From LH-M37 sp032251315 (GTDB lineage Bacteria; Pseudomonadota; Gammaproteobacteria; SZUA-229), in assembly GCA_032251315.1 (NCBI GenBank), contig JAVVEE010000098.1:1-6303 (forward strand): 6,303 nucleotides of DNA, in the 5' to 3' direction. A program made the translations under genes and the position numbers. The notes under the pieces are model-generated. The model was given only the letters and a program-made list of their open reading frames with translations, did not search any database and was not told the origin of the DNA. Shown piece by piece: positions 1 to 6,061 of the stretch. The stretch's first letter is position 1. The number at the start of each line of letters is the position of its first letter.

Positions 1-555
1 TTGAGCGCTGCTGCCGGCGGAGAGGGGCGGCATACCGTTAGCACCTCTATTTAACATGTCGATTTTGTGTGCAAATTCATGAATAACGACGTTATGGCCA
101 TCGTGATCATGCTGCAATTCATGTTCAATGCTGTGCCACGACAAAATGACCGGCCCGCGTGACCAGGATTCTCCGGAAAGCAGCGCTTTTTGGTGATGCA
201 CAATGCCTGTTGCATCGCTTTCATCTCGCTCTACCCAGAAAGCTTCGGGATAGACACTCACCTGCACAAAACCAGAGTAATAATTGAGTCCCAGTTTTAG
301 AATCGGCACGCAGGCCTGAGCGGCAATAATAAGTTTCATTTCATCGGTCAGGTTTAATCCCAGCTCGCCCACAAATACCTTTTGCTGTAAAAGCTTCGCC
401 GTGAGTGTACGCAGATGCGCTTTTTCGACAGAGCTATGATAGTGAATACAGGTCAGCTCCCTGACTACCTTCCAGCGGGTGAAATTTACAGGCTGTTTTT
501 TCAGCGCCGACAGGGTGAGCCAGTTGGCAAATTTATGCAGTATTTTTGAAAACAT
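1..555 (-). CDS. mtfA: MtfA-like zinc-dependent peptidase (family M90), N-terminal part, cut by window edge
   Basis: Reading the minus strand from the ATG at 555-553 gives 185 codons without a stop, running off the left edge. The protein begins MFSKILHKFANW. At residues 157-163 it has VIHEFAH, an HExxH zinc-metallopeptidase motif (H159, E160, H163), followed by KIDMLN and ANGMPPL, which are hallmark stretches of the MtfA/M90 family. E. coli MtfA is about 265 aa, so roughly 80 residues, including the expected third zinc ligand (a Glu), lie outside the window. In E. coli, MtfA is a cytosolic aminopeptidase that binds the glucose repressor Mlc and so affects the PTS glucose system; whether that holds here is unknown. 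The ATG is preceded by GAGG about 13 nt upstream, a weakly placed ribosome site. The frame stays open upstream with GTG codons, so the start is not certain. The gene is divergent from the operon at 826. Confidence 0.88.
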   Translation of the reverse strand, partial: MFSKILHKFANWLTLSALKKQPVNFTRWKVVRELTCIHYHSSVEKAHLRTLTAKLLQQKVFVGELGLNLTDEMKLIIAAQACVPILKLGLNYYSGFVQVSVYPEAFWVERDESDATGIVHHQKALLSGESWSRGPVILSWHSIEHELQHDHDGHNVVIHEFAHKIDMLNRGANGMPPLSAGSSAQ

Positions 556-729
556 TTCAGCAGCTGCCTCAGCTAAGTCGTGATGCTTGAATGAGGTTAA
601 CACGATGCAGTCACACACAGTTTCTGGATTCAAATTTACAGTTAAACATTGTGTAGTGGCTGATAATGACAATACATCCTCATTTAATGCTGAGCTATGC
701 AACTACTTAAGAATGTGAAACAATCAATG

Positions 730-759
730 CTGTTTTTTAATTAATGCAATATGTATAAA
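730..759 (+). promoter_or_regulatory. Candidate sigma-70-type promoter for the three-gene operon
   Basis: TATAAA at 754-759 is a good -10 match in an AT-rich context. The -35 candidate at 730-735 (CTGTTT) is weak, with an 18-bp spacer. Transcription would begin near 766, leaving a leader of about 60 nt before the ATG at 826. A second possible pair is TTGAAA at 773-778 with CTTAAT at 794-799, but its 15-bp spacing is short. This is inference from consensus matching by eye only. Confidence 0.3.
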
Positions 760-813
760 AACAGGAAAGTGCTTGAAATTACTAAGAACTTGTCTTAATC
801 CGTGTATTTCAAT

Positions 814-818
814 AAAGG
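814..818 (+). promoter_or_regulatory. Ribosome binding site deciding the start at 826
   Basis: AAAGG lies 7 nt before the ATG at 826-828, an ideal spacing. The in-frame GTG at 802, which would add 8 residues (MYFNKGSS), has no purine-rich site in front of it. The shorter product also begins directly with a hydrophobic segment. The ATG at 826 is therefore preferred. Confidence 0.7.
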
Positions 819-825
819 CTCTTCA

Positions 826-2412
826 ATGATCTTTCGTCAGGTGTTCGTGTTTCTGAGTATTTTTATCGTTGCCGTTACTGTTCTGCTGGCGCAGAAGTGG
901 CCCTGGATACATTGGGCCTGGCTGGTGCTGGCACCGCTATTGCTGATTGCGCTTTATGATGTTCTTCAGAAAAAACACACTATATTACGTATTTACCCGC
1001 TCATCGGCCATTTCCGCTATATGTTTGAATCGGTGCGCAATGAGATGCAGCAGTATTTTGTGGAGTCGGATATCGATGGCAGGCCGATAAGTCGTGAATT
1101 TCGCAGCCTCTCTTATCAGCGAGCCAAGAATGATGATGACACCCGTGCTTACGGCACGGTATTCGACCTCTACCGTGACGGTTATGAATGGCTGAATCAT
1201 TCTCTGGCACCCGTTACCTGTATTCAGAATGATCTGCGGGTCAATTTTGGCGGACCTGCCTGTAGCAAACCTTATTCGGCATCCCCGCTAAACATCTCAG
1301 CGATGAGTTTCGGCGCCCTCAATCGCAATGCCATTATGGCGCTCAACCGTGGCGCCAAACATGGCCACTTTGCCCATAACACCGGCGAAGGCGGACTCAG
1401 TCCCTGGCATCTGAAACACGGTGGCGATTTGATCTGGCAGATCGGCACGGGCTATTTTAGCTGCCGCAACGGAAGTGGTGAGTTTGATGCCGGGCACTTT
1501 GCTGAAAAGGCGCGGCTCGATGTTGTCAAAATGATTGAGATAAAATTATCCCAGGGTGCCAAGCCCGGCCATGGCGGTATACTGCCTGCCGCCAAACTGA
1601 CTCAGGAAGTTGCCGACATTCGAATGGTGCCCATGGGCGAAGATGTCATCTCCCCGCCGGCTCATTCCGCCTTCAGTACGCCGACGGAGCTGCTGGAGTT
1701 TGTAGTCAGGTTGCGCGAGCTATCCGGTGGCAAACCGGTTGGCTTCAAGCTCTGCCTGGGCAACAAACGCGAATTTCTGAGTATCTGCAAAGCCATGCTG
1801 GAAACCGGAATCGTACCGGATTTTATTACCGTCGACGGCGGTGAGGGGGGTACCGGCGCGGCACCGGTGGAGCTGACCAATTCAGTCGGAATGCCGCTAC
1901 GTGATGCGCTGTATTTTGTGCACAATGCCCTGAGTGGTATCGGTGTGCGTGACCAGACCAGGCTGATAGCTTCCGGCAAGGTCTTTTCCGCCTTCCATAT
2001 CCTCCGACTGATGGCGCTGGGTGCCGATACCGTGAATTCGGCCCGGGGCATGATGCTGGCGCTGGGCTGTATTCAGTCGCGCAGTTGCAATACCAATAAG
2101 TGCCCCACCGGTATTACCACACAAAACCCCGCCCGCTATAAACAGCTGGATGTCACTGATAAAGGTGTGCGTGTCGCCAACTACCACCACGCCACAATTC
2201 ATGCGTTGGCAGAGTTACTGAGCATTCTCGGGTTGAACAACCTGGAAGCGGTGCAGGCGCAGCATATCAACCGGCGCATTAATCAGGGAATTGTGATGAC
2301 CTACGATCAGATTTATCCCTGTATTGCCGAGGGCTGTCTGCGCGATGACAAGAATATTCCTGAATCCTGGGAGTACGACTGGCGATTGGCCAGCGCGGTT
2401 TCCTGGCGGTGA
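826..2412 (+). CDS. Membrane-anchored FMN-binding glutamate synthase-domain protein (GltB/YerD-like)
   Basis: The product is 528 aa from the ATG at 826 (536 aa from the GTG at 802). Two hydrophobic segments at about residues 4-22 and 28-46 predict an inner-membrane hairpin anchor. The rest matches the FMN-binding synthase domain of glutamate synthase. It contains ISAMSFGALN (157-166), GEGGLSPWH (from 187), KPGHGG (246-251) and VDGGEGGTGA (336-345), all typical of the FMN/2-oxoglutarate barrel. C415, C421 and C426 form C-x5-C-x4-C, the spacing of the GltS [3Fe-4S] ligands, followed by PTGITTQ. Full bacterial GltB is about 1500 aa with an N-terminal glutaminase domain; that domain and the C-terminal beta-helix domain are absent. 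Free-standing proteins of this type (for example B. subtilis YerD) are widespread, but their reaction is not established, so glutamate synthesis should not be assumed. It is the first gene of a likely operon with the ThDP enzyme and aldehyde dehydrogenase downstream. Confidence 0.9.
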   Translation: MIFRQVFVFLSIFIVAVTVLLAQKWPWIHWAWLVLAPLLLIALYDVLQKKHTILRIYPLIGHFRYMFESVRNEMQQYFVESDIDGRPISREFRSLSYQRAKNDDDTRAYGTVFDLYRDGYEWLNHSLAPVTCIQNDLRVNFGGPACSKPYSASPLNISAMSFGALNRNAIMALNRGAKHGHFAHNTGEGGLSPWHLKHGGDLIWQIGTGYFSCRNGSGEFDAGHFAEKARLDVVKMIEIKLSQGAKPGHGGILPAAKLTQEVADIRMVPMGEDVISPPAHSAFSTPTELLEFVVRLRELSGGKPVGFKLCLGNKREFLSICKAMLETGIVPDFITVDGGEGGTGAAPVELTNSVGMPLRDALYFVHNALSGIGVRDQTRLIASGKVFSAFHILRLMALGADTVNSARGMMLALGCIQSRSCNTNKCPTGITTQNPARYKQLDVTDKGVRVANYHHATIHALAELLSILGLNNLEAVQAQHINRRINQGIVMTYDQIYPCIAEGCLRDDKNIPESWEYDWRLASAVSWR

Positions 2413-2503
2413 TATGATTTTTTTAAATAACAGGAGGCTGTCGGATTCAGGATGAACTGGCTGCGGAAATCCCTCTAAACTCAACAGACTCCGAGGAATA
2501 ACT
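2413..2503 (+). promoter_or_regulatory. 91-bp spacer with ribosome binding site of the ThDP enzyme gene
   Basis: GAGGA at 2493-2497 stands 6 nt before the ATG at 2504, a strong ribosome binding site that fixes the start. An AGGAGG at 2432-2437 also occurs, but only tiny frames follow it. No terminator hairpin with a T-tract was seen, so transcription from the upstream gene can probably continue. An additional internal promoter cannot be excluded. Confidence 0.65.
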
Positions 2504-4144
2504 ATGAAAGCATCTGACCTGTTTGTAAAAGCTCTGGAAAACGAAGGCGTCGAATATATTTTTGGTGTTCCCGGTGAAGAGAACCTTGATCTGCTGAACT
2601 CCCTGAAAAATTCGAGTATCCATTTGATACTCACACGACACGAACAGGGCGCGGGTTTTATGGCCGCCACCTACGGGCGTCTCACCGGACAGCCGGGAGT
2701 GTGCCTGGCGACGCTTGGACCGGGTGCCACCAATTTAATCACCTCAGCCGCCTTTGCCCAGCTGGGCGCGATGCCGATGCTGATGATTACCGGGCAGAAG
2801 CCGATAAAAACCAGCAAGCAGGGTCGTTTTCAGATTCTGAACGTGGTCGACCTGATGCGTTCGGTGACCAAGTTCACCCGGCAGATCGTCAACGGCAGTA
2901 CCATCGCCTCACTGGTGCGGGAGTCGTTTCGTCTGGCTATCGAAGAGCGCCCCGGCGCGGTGCATCTGGAACTGCCGGAGGACATCGCCGGCGAAGAGTG
3001 CAGGGATACAATATTCCCGGTCGTCGGCCATCTGCGGCCCGATGCTACTGATGAGGCGCTGGCTGAAGCGGTGACCATGATAGAAGCCGCAAGCAGCCCT
3101 TTGTTGCTGATCGGTGCGGGAGCCAACCGTAAACGAGTCAGCGTGGCATTGACCGAGTTCGTCGAAGCCACCGGCATTCCATTCTTTACCACCCAGATGG
3201 GCAAGGGTGTGGTCGACGAGCGCCACCCCTTATACATAGGCACTGCCGCCCTGTCAGATTTTGATTTTCTGCATTGCGCCATCGACCGCGCGGATTTGAT
3301 CATTAATGTCGGCCACGATGTGGTGGAAAAACCACCCTTTTTCATGCACCACGGCGGCAAGCAGGTTATCCACGTCAATTTCTCACCGGCTGAAGTGGAT
3401 GAGGTTTATTTTCCCCAACTCAACGTGGTGGGGGACATTGCCGATTCGGTGCAGCAGCTGGCGCAAAAGATCAAACCCGGCAGCCACTGGGATCTGGCCT
3501 ATTTCAAAACCATCAAGACGGAAGTGGAGACGCATCTGTCGAAATATTTTCTCGATACCCGTTTCCCCATGCTGCCCCAGCGACTGGTAAATCTATTGCG
3601 TGAAACACTGGCGGATGACGCCATCATCAGTCTGGATAACGGCGTGTACAAAATCTGGTTTGCGCGTAACTACAAATGTTATGCGCCTAATACCCTGCTG
3701 CTGGATAACGCTCTGGCCACGATGGGCGCCGGGCTGCCGGGTGCCATGATGGCCAAAATGCTGTATCCCGATACGCAGGTGGTAGCGGTATGCGGTGACG
3801 GCGGATTTATGATGAATTCGCAGGAGCTGGAAACGGCAGTCAGGCTTAAGCTCAACCTGCTGGTCATCATAATCAACGATAACGCCTACGGCATGATCAA
3901 ATGGAAACAGCAGGCCATGGGGTTCGACGCTTTCGGCCTGGATTACGGCAATCCCGATTTCGTCACCTATGCGCAGAGCTTTGGGGCCAACGGCTATCGA
4001 ATCCACAGTGACGAGCATTTCCAGCAGACCCTGGATAATTGCCTGAAAACCGATGGGGTTCATGTCATCGAATTACCGGTAGACTACTCACTGAACCATA
4101 AAATTCTCAACGTTTTACTGAAGGAAAAGGCCTGCCTGATATGA
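2504..4144 (+). CDS. Acetolactate synthase-family ThDP-dependent enzyme (large/catalytic subunit type)
   Basis: This 546-aa protein has the length and three-domain order of the family. The N-terminal pyrimidine-binding domain (about 1-170) carries FGVPGEEN (20-27), catalytic Glu E47 in RHEQGAGFMA, and LGPGATN (71-77). A middle domain (about 185-325) follows. The C-terminal diphosphate-binding domain (about 360-530) has GDGG at 431-434 and N458/N460, fitting the GDG-x(n)-N metal/ThDP motif. The stretches ELETAVRLK (440-448) and ELPVDYS (523-529) resemble catabolic AlsS/BudB-type acetolactate synthases, which condense two pyruvates and need no regulatory subunit. No ilvN-like small subunit gene is in the window, which agrees with that type. 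Related enzymes include 2-oxo acid decarboxylases and sulfoacetaldehyde acetyltransferase, so the substrate is uncertain. The cytosolic location is inferred from the lack of a signal peptide. Its stop overlaps the start of the aldehyde dehydrogenase gene, suggesting coupled translation and a shared pathway. Confidence 0.9.
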   Translation: MKASDLFVKALENEGVEYIFGVPGEENLDLLNSLKNSSIHLILTRHEQGAGFMAATYGRLTGQPGVCLATLGPGATNLITSAAFAQLGAMPMLMITGQKPIKTSKQGRFQILNVVDLMRSVTKFTRQIVNGSTIASLVRESFRLAIEERPGAVHLELPEDIAGEECRDTIFPVVGHLRPDATDEALAEAVTMIEAASSPLLLIGAGANRKRVSVALTEFVEATGIPFFTTQMGKGVVDERHPLYIGTAALSDFDFLHCAIDRADLIINVGHDVVEKPPFFMHHGGKQVIHVNFSPAEVDEVYFPQLNVVGDIADSVQQLAQKIKPGSHWDLAYFKTIKTEVETHLSKYFLDTRFPMLPQRLVNLLRETLADDAIISLDNGVYKIWFARNYKCYAPNTLLLDNALATMGAGLPGAMMAKMLYPDTQVVAVCGDGGFMMNSQELETAVRLKLNLLVIIINDNAYGMIKWKQQAMGFDAFGLDYGNPDFVTYAQSFGANGYRIHSDEHFQQTLDNCLKTDGVHVIELPVDYSLNHKILNVLLKEKACLI

Positions 4145-5541
4145 ACACATCCAGCACATTAAAAGTTTTACGCCCTTACGATCAAACGCTGATTCGTGAA
4201 ATCCCCATGGATTCGGCTGAAGCCGTCATGGTCGCCCTGGATAAAGCGCACCGCCTGTTTCAGGACCGCTCGCGCCGGCTGGCACCTTACCAGCGTATTG
4301 AAATTCTCGAACGCGTAGTCACGCTGATGCAGGAGCGCATCGAAACACTCACCCACACCGCCCTCAACGAAGGCGGCAAGCCCTACCGTGATTCCAGCGT
4401 GGAAGTACAGCGCGCCATCGACGGCGTAAAACTCGCCGCCGAAGCGATATCGCAGCAGGGCGGGGAGCAGATTCCCATGGGCCGAACCGCCGCCACGCAA
4501 AACCGGCTGGCTTTCACCCTTCGTGAACCCATAGGCGTGGTGGTCTCCATCAGTGCCTTCAACCATCCCCTGAATCTGGTCGTGCATCAGACCGTCACCG
4601 CGTTTGCGGCCGGCTGTCCGGTGGTAATCAAACCCGCCACAACCACGCCGCTGTCTTGTCTGGACTTTGTCGCGCTCCTGCACGAGGCCGGCATGCCGGA
4701 AGACTGGTGCCAGGCAGTGGTCTGCGATAACGATGCAGCAGAACAGCTGGTCACCGACCCACGGGTGGGCTTTCTCTCGTTTATCGGTTCTTCCAAAATT
4801 GGCTGGTATCTGCGTTCCAAACTGGCACCCGGCACCCGTTGCGCCCTCGAACACGGCGGCGTCGCACCGGTTATCGTCGACAGGAATGCTGATTATGAAG
4901 CCATGCTGCCCCTGCTGATCAAAGGCGGCTTCTATCATGCCGGCCAGGTCTGCGTATCAGTGCAGAAAATTTTTGTACACGAAGACGACCGCAAACAGCT
5001 TTCGGAAAAGTTAGTCGCGCTCGCCAATGAACTCAAAGTAGGTGATCCGGCCAGCGATCAGACCGATGTCGGTCCGTTGATATTGCCGCACGAAGTTGAC
5101 CGGGTAGAAAGCTGGGTGAATGAGGCCGTAGAGAGTGGCGCGCAACTGCTGTGCGGTGGCAAGCGCCTGTCCGACACCTGTTATCAGCCCACGATTCTGC
5201 TAAACCCGGCCGATACCGCCACCATATCAACCCATGAAGTCTTCGGTCCTGTGGTCTGTCTCTACACCTATACCGAACGCGATCACGCCATCGAAAAAGC
5301 CAATTCACTGGATGTGCATTTTCAGGCGGCGATCTTCACCCGTGACCTCGACGTGGCAATGGATACAGTCACCAAACTCAATGCCACCGCAGTCATGGTC
5401 AACGACCACACCGCCTTTCGCGCCGACTGGATGCCCTTCGGCGGACGCGACAGCTCAGGCATGGGCATGGGCGGCATTCCTTATTCAATACACGAAATGA
5501 CCCGTGAAAAACTCATGGTGATCAAAAGCCCGGCGTTGTAG
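4141..5541 (+). CDS. NAD(P)-dependent aldehyde dehydrogenase
   Basis: This 466-aa protein belongs to the aldehyde dehydrogenase superfamily, which oxidises aldehydes to carboxylates. Key positions are intact: N141 in AFNHPLNL (oxyanion Asn), K164 in VIKPA (cofactor ribose), GSSKIG at 216-221 (equivalent of the GSTxxG turn), E237 in LEHGG (general base), C271 in GQVCVS (nucleophile), EVFGPV at 366-371, and PFGGRDSSGMGMGG at 432-445. FNHPLNL in place of the common PWNxP resembles the lactaldehyde/glyceraldehyde-3-phosphate dehydrogenase-like branch. EHGG replaces the usual ELGG, a mild deviation. The length is slightly below the common 480-500 aa, but no domain is missing. The ATG overlaps the preceding stop (ATGA at 4141-4144), and AAAGG at 4126-4130 within the upstream gene can serve as ribosome site, so translation is probably coupled. 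The substrate may be an aldehyde derived from the upstream ThDP enzyme's reaction; this is inference from context only. Confidence 0.93.
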   Translation: MNTSSTLKVLRPYDQTLIREIPMDSAEAVMVALDKAHRLFQDRSRRLAPYQRIEILERVVTLMQERIETLTHTALNEGGKPYRDSSVEVQRAIDGVKLAAEAISQQGGEQIPMGRTAATQNRLAFTLREPIGVVVSISAFNHPLNLVVHQTVTAFAAGCPVVIKPATTTPLSCLDFVALLHEAGMPEDWCQAVVCDNDAAEQLVTDPRVGFLSFIGSSKIGWYLRSKLAPGTRCALEHGGVAPVIVDRNADYEAMLPLLIKGGFYHAGQVCVSVQKIFVHEDDRKQLSEKLVALANELKVGDPASDQTDVGPLILPHEVDRVESWVNEAVESGAQLLCGGKRLSDTCYQPTILLNPADTATISTHEVFGPVVCLYTYTERDHAIEKANSLDVHFQAAIFTRDLDVAMDTVTKLNATAVMVNDHTAFRADWMPFGGRDSSGMGMGGIPYSIHEMTREKLMVIKSPAL

Positions 5542-5580
5542 TTGTTGAGTTCCGGTTGATTGCGGAGTTTTAGGAGAAGC

Positions 5581-5657
5581 TTTGTCTGCGAGAAAAAAAC
5601 TTTAGTCCGCAGATGAACGCGGATGAACACAGATAAGGTCAAAGTCTTTGTCTGCGA
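5581..5657. repeat. 11-bp direct repeats flanking a dispersed-type repeat
   Basis: TTTGTCTGCGA occurs at 5581-5591 and again at 5647-5657, 66 bp apart. Between them lies the segment at 5606-5636, which starts TCCGCAGATGAACGCGGA and contains a 5-bp stem (5606-5610 with 5619-5623, 8-nt loop). Its CGCAGA (5609-5614) can also pair with TCTGCG in either flanking copy, so alternative hairpins are possible. Segments of the type CGCAGATGAACGCGGAT are recalled as dispersed non-coding repeats in several proteobacterial genomes; that recollection was not checked by search. Confidence 0.6.
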
Positions 5658-5672
5658 AGGACGCGACTAAAA

Positions 5673-5772
5673 TGCCGGGAGCGTTTTGAACGCACACAGT
5701 GCGGCCCGTAGGGTGACGTGTTTGCTGGGAGCAAAATTAAACAGCCGCTTTATGGCTGGCCCGCAGGGCGAC
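5673..5772. repeat. Two divergent copies of a box-hairpin-box unit
   Basis: Copy A has TGCCGGGAGC (5673-5682) and GGCCCGTAGGGTGAC (5703-5717). Copy B has TGCTGGGAGC (5723-5732) and GGCCCGCAGGGCGAC (5758-5772). The first boxes match 9/10 and the second boxes 13/15. Each copy has a different short hairpin between or at its boxes: GCGTT-TTG-AACGC at 5681-5693 in A, and CAGCC-7 nt-GGCTG at 5742-5758 in B. The boxes are conserved while the inner sequence varies in sequence and length but keeps a stem. Confidence 0.6.
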
Positions 5773-5840
5773 ACCAGGAAGTAATTCGTAACACAGGATT
5801 GCGCGTAGTAAAGGCGCGAAAAGGGCATTTAGCACCTATC

Positions 5841-5873
5841 CCGTCATGCCGGCGTGATTTTGGCCGGCATCCA
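5841..5873. repeat. REP-like hairpin
   Basis: ATGCCGGC at 5846-5853 and GCCGGCAT at 5863-5870 form a perfect 8-bp GC-rich stem with a 9-nt loop. The flanks CCGTC before and CCA after match the general form of extragenic repeats written CCGTCAT-stem-loop-stem-ATCCA in many gammaproteobacteria. Lying between convergent genes, it may protect transcript ends or help stop transcription, although no T-tract follows. Confidence 0.65.
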
Positions 5874-6005
5874 TGGTGCAGCACTCGAAAACCCGTGAAG
5901 ATCACAATACTCTCTAAGGGGGGTTTAAGGTCAAAAGCCATGGCTTAAAAAACTAAAGTCAAAACATTAAAATAGAATAAGCGTCAACAGAAAAAAAATA
6001 GTTAC

Positions 6006-6031
6006 GTCCCCTTTAACTGTCCCCTTTAACT
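6006..6031. repeat. Perfect 13-bp tandem duplication
   Basis: GTCCCCTTTAACT is present twice, head to tail, at 6006-6018 and 6019-6031, just past the stop of the minus-strand gene. Read on the other strand it is AGTTAAAGGGGAC twice. Similar GGGGAC-containing arrays are recalled as extragenic repeats near IS200-like/REP-associated tyrosine transposase genes in gammaproteobacteria. No such transposase is in this window. Confidence 0.75.
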
Positions 6032-6061
6032 CAAGCTTTAAAATATATTTCTTTCAAGCCG

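Larger units (their letters stand above)
556..825. promoter_or_regulatory. AT-rich divergent intergenic region
   Basis: This 270-bp spacer separates two genes read away from each other, so it should hold promoters for both. It is clearly more AT-rich than the flanking genes, with runs such as TTTTTTAATTAA near 732-743. No convincing coding frame, tRNA or hairpin was seen. For the minus-strand gene, a TTGTCA-like -35 can be read around 674-669, but no good -10 lies at the right distance, so no promoter is called on that strand. Confidence 0.6.
5542..6061. other. Repeat-rich non-coding region between convergent genes
   Basis: This 520-bp stretch lies between the 3' ends of the operon and the right-hand gene. 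Short open frames exist (for example 5718-5948, plus) but cross several repeats and have no recognisable protein features, so none is called. The sequence is a patchwork of direct repeats, short hairpins and a tandem duplication, listed separately. AT content rises sharply after about 5940. No classic hairpin-plus-T-tract terminator for the operon was found directly after 5541; hairpins in the repeats could serve that purpose. Confidence 0.7.

Noticed and set aside
802..825. GTG start at 802 for the GltS-like protein
   Set aside because: There is no ribosome site before it, while the ATG at 826 has AAAGG at 7-nt spacing and starts directly at the membrane segment.
2358..2452. 10-bp inverted repeat TCCTGAATCC (2358-2367) / GGATTCAGGA (2443-2452)
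   Set aside because: The arms are 75 nt apart and one lies inside coding sequence; a match of this size can arise by chance and no regulatory role is evident.
2452..2478. Eight-codon frame (MNWLRKSL) upstream of the acetolactate synthase-like gene, possible attenuator leader peptide
   Set aside because: It has only two Leu and no Ile/Val run, AGGAGG is 14 nt away, and no terminator/antiterminator hairpins follow. A chance frame is more likely.
4168..4938. Long minus-strand open frame (256 codons) inside the aldehyde dehydrogenase gene
   Set aside because: It lies opposite a well-supported gene and its translation shows no family motifs, so it is a shadow frame.
5936..5945. Palindrome AGCCATGGCT as an operator or site
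   Set aside because: It is short and isolated, lies far from any gene start and has no second copy nearby.
5718..5948. 76-codon plus-strand frame in the right-hand spacer
   Set aside because: It runs through the second box unit and the REP-like hairpin, has no clear ribosome site and no recognisable protein features.
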